From Bacillota bacterium (GTDB lineage: Bacteria > Bacillota_I > Bacilli_A > Erysipelotrichales > Erysipelotrichaceae), in the NCBI GenBank assembly GCA_023388535.1, contig JAEWFZ010000050.1:1-8261 (forward strand): DNA of 8,261 nucleotides, read 5' to 3'. The position numbers and the translations under genes are program-made. The notes under the pieces were generated by a model. The model saw only the letters and a program-made list of their open reading frames with translations, was not told where the DNA came from and ran no database searches. Shown in pieces: positions 5,699 through 8,261 of this stretch (positions within the stretch are counted from its first letter, which is position 1; each line of letters opens with the position of its first letter).

Positions 5699-6134
5699 AG
5701 ATTTAAACCTAGAAGACGATCGAATCTACTTAAAACTAGAAAAAGCCTATTACGACTACTACTGGGGTGAAAAATTAGAAACCTATAGTTATGAAATCTA
5801 TCGGAAAAAACCTCATGCTTTAGTCGGTTTTTGTGATTTACGAAAGGGTAGCGATGAGACTTTATATTACCTCGGGCATATTGGATATAATATTTTGATT
5901 CCTTATCGTGGCCATCGTTATTCCTTATCGGCGAGCCAGCTCTTGCTAGAATTAGCGCGACATCTTGAGATGGAGCATTTACTAATTACCTGCAATGAAG
6001 GTAATATCGCTTCTCAAACAATTATTGAACGTCTCGGTGGTGAATTTATTGAAATCATCGATGTCCCTAAAAACGAACCATTGTATCAACAAGGTGATCG
6101 GATAAAACGGATTTATCGTTTTGATTTGAGGTAA
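5655..6134 (+). CDS. GNAT-family N-acetyltransferase (COG3981-like)
   Basis: A 159-residue predicted acetyl-CoA-dependent acetyltransferase of unknown acceptor. GHIGYNILIPYRGHRYS at 74-90 forms the strand plus pyrophosphate-binding loop (motif A), and ITCNEGNIAS at 111-120 leading into IERLGGEF is the family's N-x-x-S motif B; both closely resemble COG3981 enzymes. The loop reads R85-G-H-R88-Y-S where the general consensus is R/Q-x-x-G-x-G/A; such Gly replacement occurs in some Bacillota GNAT subfamilies, so it need not mean loss of activity. The start is uncertain. ATG 5655 has only a weak AAAAGAAG upstream and overlaps the thioredoxin-like gene by 44 bases. TTG at 5682 would give 150 residues (MTRKVKDLNL) and a 17-base overlap. 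It ends two bases before cls. Confidence 0.85.
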   Translation: MFKTYYNRSLTRKVKDLNLEDDRIYLKLEKAYYDYYWGEKLETYSYEIYRKKPHALVGFCDLRKGSDETLYYLGHIGYNILIPYRGHRYSLSASQLLLELARHLEMEHLLITCNEGNIASQTIIERLGGEFIEIIDVPKNEPLYQQGDRIKRIYRFDLR

Positions 6135-6136
6135 GC

Positions 6137-7648
6137 ATGAAAATTTTTAATTTCTTAACCAATAAATTAGTTCAAGCTTTTTTAGGTTTTCTAATCCAAG
6201 CCATAATTTTGATTTGGGTAGTTATGACCTTGAATCGTTTTTTTATTTCCTTTTATTTGGTTATGGATATTATCGCTTTTGTGACGGTCTTGTATATGAA
6301 TACCAAAACCGATATTAATCCCATTTTTCTACAATCGTGGTACGTAATTATTTTGGGTATTCCCATATTTGGACCGATAATTTATTTAGTTATGGGTAAC
6401 CGAAAAACTGAAAAAGCCTTCCGCATCGCCCCAAACTTTAAACAGTTCTACCACAACCAAATCCTAAAAGAACAAGAAATTAATATCGAAATCAGCGATT
6501 CACATTTACAAAAAACAATCAATTATTTAGAATCGATCGCTCATTATCCGATCTATGATAAAACCAAAACTCAGTATTTTGCTTCAGCAGAAGAAGGCTT
6601 TCGCCAGATGGTCAGAGATATTCAAGCGGCCGAAACCTTTATTTTTATGGAATATTACATCATCAAAGAAGGTACCGTATGGCAAATGCTTTTGGACATA
6701 TTAATTGAAAAAGCAAAAGCTGGGGTTGATGTCCGTCTGATTTATGATGATTTTGGTGCTTCCTTTATTGATGCTAAATATCACCGCTGGTTACAAGAAC
6801 AGGGAATCAAAGCGGTTTGTTTTAATCCTTTGTCTTGGCGCGTTTTAGTTACTAACAATAACCGTGATCATCGCAAAATTACCGTAGTTGATGGAAAAGT
6901 AGGTTATGTTGGTGGCGCAAATTTAGCGGATGAGTATGTCAATCTGATCGAACGTTTTGGACATTGGAAAGACAATGGCATTCGCATCGAAGGCGAAGCC
7001 GTCTTTTCACTAACGGAAATCTTTTTATCGACCTATCATTTCTATGTCAAAAAGGATGAAAATGTTGAAGATTTTTATGTTCGTTCGACGGTGGCTTCCG
7101 ATGGTTATGTACAGCCTTATGCCGATGCGCCGGCGGATGATCTTTATATCAGCGAAACGATTCACTTAAATATGATCAATACCGCAAAAGATTATTGTTA
7201 CATTTTTACCCCATACTTAATTATTGGTTACGATATGATTAAAGCCTTGACCTTAGCCGCTCAAGGTGGGGTAGATGTACGGTTAGTTGTTCCTGGTATT
7301 CCCGATAAAAAACTGGTTAATTTAAAAACCAAATCGCTATATCCTCAGTTGATTAAAGCTGGCGTTAAAATCTATGAATATAGTCCCGGTTTTGTCCATT
7401 CAAAATTGATCGTTACCGATGATGACACGGCCATAGTCTCTACCGTGAATATGGATTTTAGGTCCTATTATTTGAACTTTGAATGTGGTATTGTTTTATA
7501 CGAGTCGCAAGCGGTCATACAAGCGCGCGATGATTTTTTAAAAACTTTAGAAGTCTGTGACCAACAAGACGCTCAAGATATTGAGTCTTGGTCGATTTGG
7601 ATTCGTCTATTGTATATCTTTATTAATTTATTTTCTGGATTAATGTAG
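6137..7648 (+). CDS. cls: Cardiolipin synthase (phospholipase D superfamily)
   Basis: A 503-residue membrane enzyme that condenses two phosphatidylglycerols to cardiolipin plus glycerol. The N-terminus has hydrophobic segments at about 11-33, 37-54 and 66-86, ending in the typical GPIIYLVMG loop of Bacillus-type Cls. Two HKD motifs follow: H245, K247, D252 within DHRKITVVDG and its GGANLADEY tail, and H421, K423, D428 within VHSKLIVTDD followed by STVNMDFRS. Both catalytic sites are intact and the length is normal (about 480-510). GAGG at 6128-6131, five bases before the ATG, is the ribosome site, and only two bases separate it from the GNAT gene. The C-terminus ends LFSGLM, near the usual family ending. 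The downstream neighbour is a patatin-like lipase, giving lipid synthesis and hydrolysis in one transcript. Confidence 0.96.
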   Translation: MKIFNFLTNKLVQAFLGFLIQAIILIWVVMTLNRFFISFYLVMDIIAFVTVLYMNTKTDINPIFLQSWYVIILGIPIFGPIIYLVMGNRKTEKAFRIAPNFKQFYHNQILKEQEINIEISDSHLQKTINYLESIAHYPIYDKTKTQYFASAEEGFRQMVRDIQAAETFIFMEYYIIKEGTVWQMLLDILIEKAKAGVDVRLIYDDFGASFIDAKYHRWLQEQGIKAVCFNPLSWRVLVTNNNRDHRKITVVDGKVGYVGGANLADEYVNLIERFGHWKDNGIRIEGEAVFSLTEIFLSTYHFYVKKDENVEDFYVRSTVASDGYVQPYADAPADDLYISETIHLNMINTAKDYCYIFTPYLIIGYDMIKALTLAAQGGVDVRLVVPGIPDKKLVNLKTKSLYPQLIKAGVKIYEYSPGFVHSKLIVTDDDTAIVSTVNMDFRSYYLNFECGIVLYESQAVIQARDDFLKTLEVCDQQDAQDIESWSIWIRLLYIFINLFSGLM

Positions 7649-7653
7649 GAGTG
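7647..7653 (+). promoter_or_regulatory. Ribosome binding site of the patatin gene, overlapping the cls stop codon
   Basis: AGGAGTG begins inside the TAG stop of cls (7646-7648) and has its AGGAG core five bases before the ATG at 7657. It fixes the patatin start, which is too close for an independent promoter in between. Confidence 0.8.
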
Positions 7654-7656
7654 AAT

Positions 7657-8261
7657 ATGGAAAAAGTAGGTTTAGTACTAGAAGGCGGGGGCATGCGTGG
7701 GGCTTATACGGCGGGTGTGCTTTCTTGGCTATTAGATAATGATTTATACGCAAACTATTGTGTAGGGATTTCCAGTGGCGGCATGTATGGTAGTTTTTAT
7801 GCGGCCCAACAAAATGATCTTTTGTTTGAAGGTAGTGTTAATATTGCGCCAAACCCGGACTATGTCGGTCTTAAACCTTTATTAAAAGAAGGTCAATTGA
7901 TTGCTTACGATGAAATTTATGATCGAAAGATATTTGAAGCTGGATTTGATCCTTCGCGTTTACTAAGCGCAAAGACGAATCTAGAAATCGGGGTTTACTC
8001 GATGAAAACCTATGAGACCCTATGGAAAAATAACGAAGATATCGCCAAACAACCGAAATGGATAAAGGCCGCAACCGCCTTACCGTTTTTCGGAAAGTTT
8101 GTAAAAATAGATGGTATTAATTATACCGATGGTGGGGTAACTACCATGATTCCGCTAAGACGTTCGATTGAAAAAGGTTGTACCAAGCATATTGTGGTAA
8201 CTACCAAATCACCGGAATACGTCCGCAAACCGTTCAAAAAATCGACCATTTGGTTTTTAAA
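7657..8261 (+). CDS. Patatin-like phospholipase (YjjU-like), 3' end outside the window
   Basis: The first 201 residues of a predicted Ser-Asp dyad lipid acyl hydrolase; the reading frame is still open at the window end. The oxyanion-hole loop is EGGGMRGAYTAGVL at residues 9-22, the nucleophile elbow is GISSG at 37-41 (S39) and the catalytic aspartate is D158 in DGG (158-160), so all active-site parts are present. IKAATALPFFGK and INYTDGGVTTMIPL match the YjjU/COG4667 branch, whose members are usually about 280-360 residues. There is no signal peptide, so it probably acts on the inner face of the membrane. The start follows AGGAGTG with a gap of eight bases after cls. Being cotranscribed with cls suggests phospholipid turnover; the actual substrate is unknown. 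Confidence 0.93.
   Translation, partial: MEKVGLVLEGGGMRGAYTAGVLSWLLDNDLYANYCVGISSGGMYGSFYAAQQNDLLFEGSVNIAPNPDYVGLKPLLKEGQLIAYDEIYDRKIFEAGFDPSRLLSAKTNLEIGVYSMKTYETLWKNNEDIAKQPKWIKAATALPFFGKFVKIDGINYTDGGVTTMIPLRRSIEKGCTKHIVVTTKSPEYVRKPFKKSTIWFL

Noticed and set aside
1..8261. Reassignment of UGA to tryptophan, as in mycoplasmas
   Set aside because: None of the eight complete genes ends in TGA, but Trp is coded by TGG throughout and no gene here contains an in-frame TGA, so nothing supports an altered code. Eight stops are too few to call TGA avoidance.

Overview
The window reads as ordinary chromosomal DNA from an AT-rich, low-GC Gram-positive-type bacterium (Bacillota or a walled or non-walled relative such as the Erysipelotrichia, Haloplasma, Izemoplasma or Acholeplasma side of the tree). 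This is inferred from strong AGGAGG-type ribosome sites, TATAAT -10 boxes, the CBS/DRTGG form of Mn-dependent pyrophosphatase, a ComC-like prepilin peptidase and a Bacillus-style cardiolipin synthase. Tryptophan is coded by TGG and no reading frame here needs UGA as Trp. The eight complete genes end in TAA (seven) or TAG (one). No rRNA, tRNA, CRISPR array, insertion sequence or phage gene is visible.

Layout. (1) At the extreme left edge only the first two codons of a minus-strand gene are present, with a clear ribosome site. It diverges from the plus-strand pair of a short-chain dehydrogenase (195-1004) and the CBS/DRTGG pyrophosphatase ppaC (994-2640). This pair overlaps and is probably translationally coupled. 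(2) ppaC converges on a minus-strand prepilin peptidase (2620-3255). The two genes overlap tail to tail, and the intrinsic terminator of ppaC lies inside the peptidase's last codons. (3) A divergent intergenic region of about 200 bp carries promoter-like signals for both sides. It leads into a stand-alone membrane-anchored SPFH/band 7 protein (3452-4474), apparently followed by a weak terminator. (4) A strong extended -10 promoter with an overlapping dyad starts a tightly packed five-gene plus-strand operon: a polytopic membrane protein resembling YhfC intramembrane proteases but lacking their acid/His residues (4669-5442), a CPYC thioredoxin/glutaredoxin-like protein (5429-5698), a GNAT acetyltransferase (5655-6134), a cardiolipin synthase (6137-7648) and a patatin-like phospholipase cut off by the window end (7657-8261+).

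How the genes may work together. The last operon joins a membrane-lipid builder (Cls), a likely lipid hydrolase (patatin) and a polytopic membrane protein, so membrane homeostasis is a reasonable theme; the thioredoxin-like and GNAT members have no evident substrate. The pyrophosphatase removes the PPi made by biosynthesis, and its CBS/DRTGG module probably senses adenine nucleotides. No clearly novel multi-gene system is evident. The most interesting local points are a possible leaderless mRNA for the 4669 gene, the apparently protease-dead YhfC-like protein, the terminator embedded in a convergent coding overlap, and a Ca-loop-like insert in the SPFH protein.
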